From a virus: 58,318 bases of DNA. Shown piece by piece: positions 57,789-58,318 of the stretch (the stretch's first letter is position 1; every line of letters starts with the position of its first letter). The translations under genes and the position numbers were made by a program. Below the pieces are notes generated by a model that saw only the letters and a program-made list of their open reading frames with translations, was not told where the DNA came from and made no database searches. The stretch spans positions 1-58,318 of IMG/VR virus record IMGVR_UViG_3300047322_000985; one strand, given 5' to 3'.

Positions 57789-57988
57789 CCCTTGTGCGTG
57801 ACCTTCTTCGCGGCCTGCGCCAACGTCTGCGCCACCCGAGCCACCGGCCGCAACGCGCGCAGGAACACGCCCGCCTCCTTCGAGCTCATCCCCTTACCGC
57901 CGCCGGTCGGCTCATCCACCAACTCCAGGCCAAGATCGCCGTAATGGTCGTCCAGGTGCTGCTGCTTCGGGTCGATCTGCTCGGCCAT
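57785..57988 (-). CDS. Small protein after ART gene, 67 aa
   Basis: ATG 57988 (GTG 57991 possible), GGGAG upstream, overlapping the ART stop. Acidic start (AEQIDPKQQHLDDHYGDLGL), then a basic helix (LRALRPVARVAQTLAQAAKK). By position it could be an immunity-type or packaging partner of the ART protein; inference only. Confidence 0.6.
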   Translation of the reverse strand: MAEQIDPKQQHLDDHYGDLGLELVDEPTGGGKGMSSKEAGVFLRALRPVARVAQTLAQAAKKVTHKG

Positions 57989-58318
57989 CACTTGTCTCCC
58001 ACAACCCGAACCCTAAGAAGGGTGTGCCCACCAGAGGTCTTGTCGACCGACAGGACCTTGAACTTCGTGCCCGCCGCGAGAAGCATTTCGTTCTCTGAGC
58101 CCTTGTAATGCGAGATCCCGTTCACGAACACGGCCGCCGTACCCTTCGGCGCCTCGATCACCAGCTGGAGAGGCTTGCCCGAGAAGTGGCCGCCGGAACC
58201 CGCCACGGACGACGAGACGAACCCCTTGTCCTCGAAGGTCTTGCCGAGCAGGTCCTCCGGGTGGCTGGCGAAGCTGGCCAGGCCGGGCGGCCAGCCGGTG
58301 CCACGCTTCAGGAGGGTG
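57988..58318 (-). CDS. ART-domain protein, C-terminal part (enters from window edge)
   Basis: 109 visible residues, no start in the window. LLKRGTGW gives the first Arg, GFVSSSVAGSG the STS motif and GSENEMLL the ExE motif of R-S-E mono-ADP-ribosyltransferases. Ends VRVVGDK. Joined to 1-3600 it would complete one domain; a short stretch is missing between them. The ExE form points to arginine as acceptor, if active. Confidence 0.8.
   Translation of the reverse strand, partial: TLLKRGTGWPPGLASFASHPEDLLGKTFEDKGFVSSSVAGSGGHFSGKPLQLVIEAPKGTAAVFVNGISHYKGSENEMLLAAGTKFKVLSVDKTSGGHTLLRVRVVGDK

Noticed and set aside
1-58318. CRISPR array, integrase or attachment site
   Set aside because: No regularly spaced direct repeats and no tyrosine or serine recombinase motif seen.

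Overview
The window is almost a complete genome of a tailed, siphovirus-type bacteriophage of a high-GC actinobacterium, most likely a Streptomyces host. Supporting signs are the high GC content, GGAGG-type ribosome sites, gene starts coupled by ATGA/GTGA overlaps, actinophage-style capsid protease, capsid, major tail protein and tail-hub proteins, and accessory genes of Streptomyces flavour (I36-like secreted protein, WDGH-domain protein, DUF6551/ParB-like proteins). No integrase was seen, so a temperate life style is not supported.

Layout. (1) About 1-9.5 kb, minus strand: portal, MuF-like protein and a giant virion-type protein ending in an ADP-ribosyltransferase (ART) domain. That gene leaves the window at base 1, and its C-terminal part lies at the right edge (57988-58318), so the molecule is circular or circularly permuted with a short piece missing between the window ends. 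(2) 9.6-12.9 kb: an array of tRNA-like genes around a cluster of tiny genes and an HTH protein. Most acceptor, D and T arms are good, but the anticodon arms are abnormal. (3) 13-20.3 kb, minus: small genes, terminase large and small subunits and two ParB-like proteins. (4) 20.4-27.7 kb, plus: the early/replication block (HTH replication protein, helicase-loader-like protein, ERF recombinase, two secreted/lipoprotein genes, HNH). (5) 27.6-48.5 kb, minus: lysis genes (holin, GH25 endolysin with a frame break, HNH), tail fibres and hub, tape measure, tail chaperones, a papain-like peptidase, connectors, major tail protein and major capsid protein. (6) 48.6-51.6 kb, plus: tandem-domain glycosyltransferase, 2OG-Fe(II) oxygenase and methyltransferase, divergent from the capsid gene. 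(7) 51.6-58.3 kb: small Zn-binding and membrane proteins, capsid maturation protease, I36-like secreted protein, ADP-ribosylglycohydrolase, an HTH protein and the ART C-terminus.

How it works together. Head and tail genes form one long leftward transcription unit from the capsid gene. The ART protein next to MuF and portal is a candidate injected effector, and the hydrolase about 1 kb away could reverse or limit its modification. The hydroxylase/glycosyltransferase/methyltransferase cassette could decorate the virion. Regulation appears to use sigma70-like promoters with a shared TATGCT...GCAGACA core, several carrying a TTGAC-N6-GTCAA palindrome at the -35. Separately, a 10-bp sequence GATCGAAAAC occurs 12 times across the genome, far more than base composition predicts. 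Folds, motif counts and family assignments were all made by eye.
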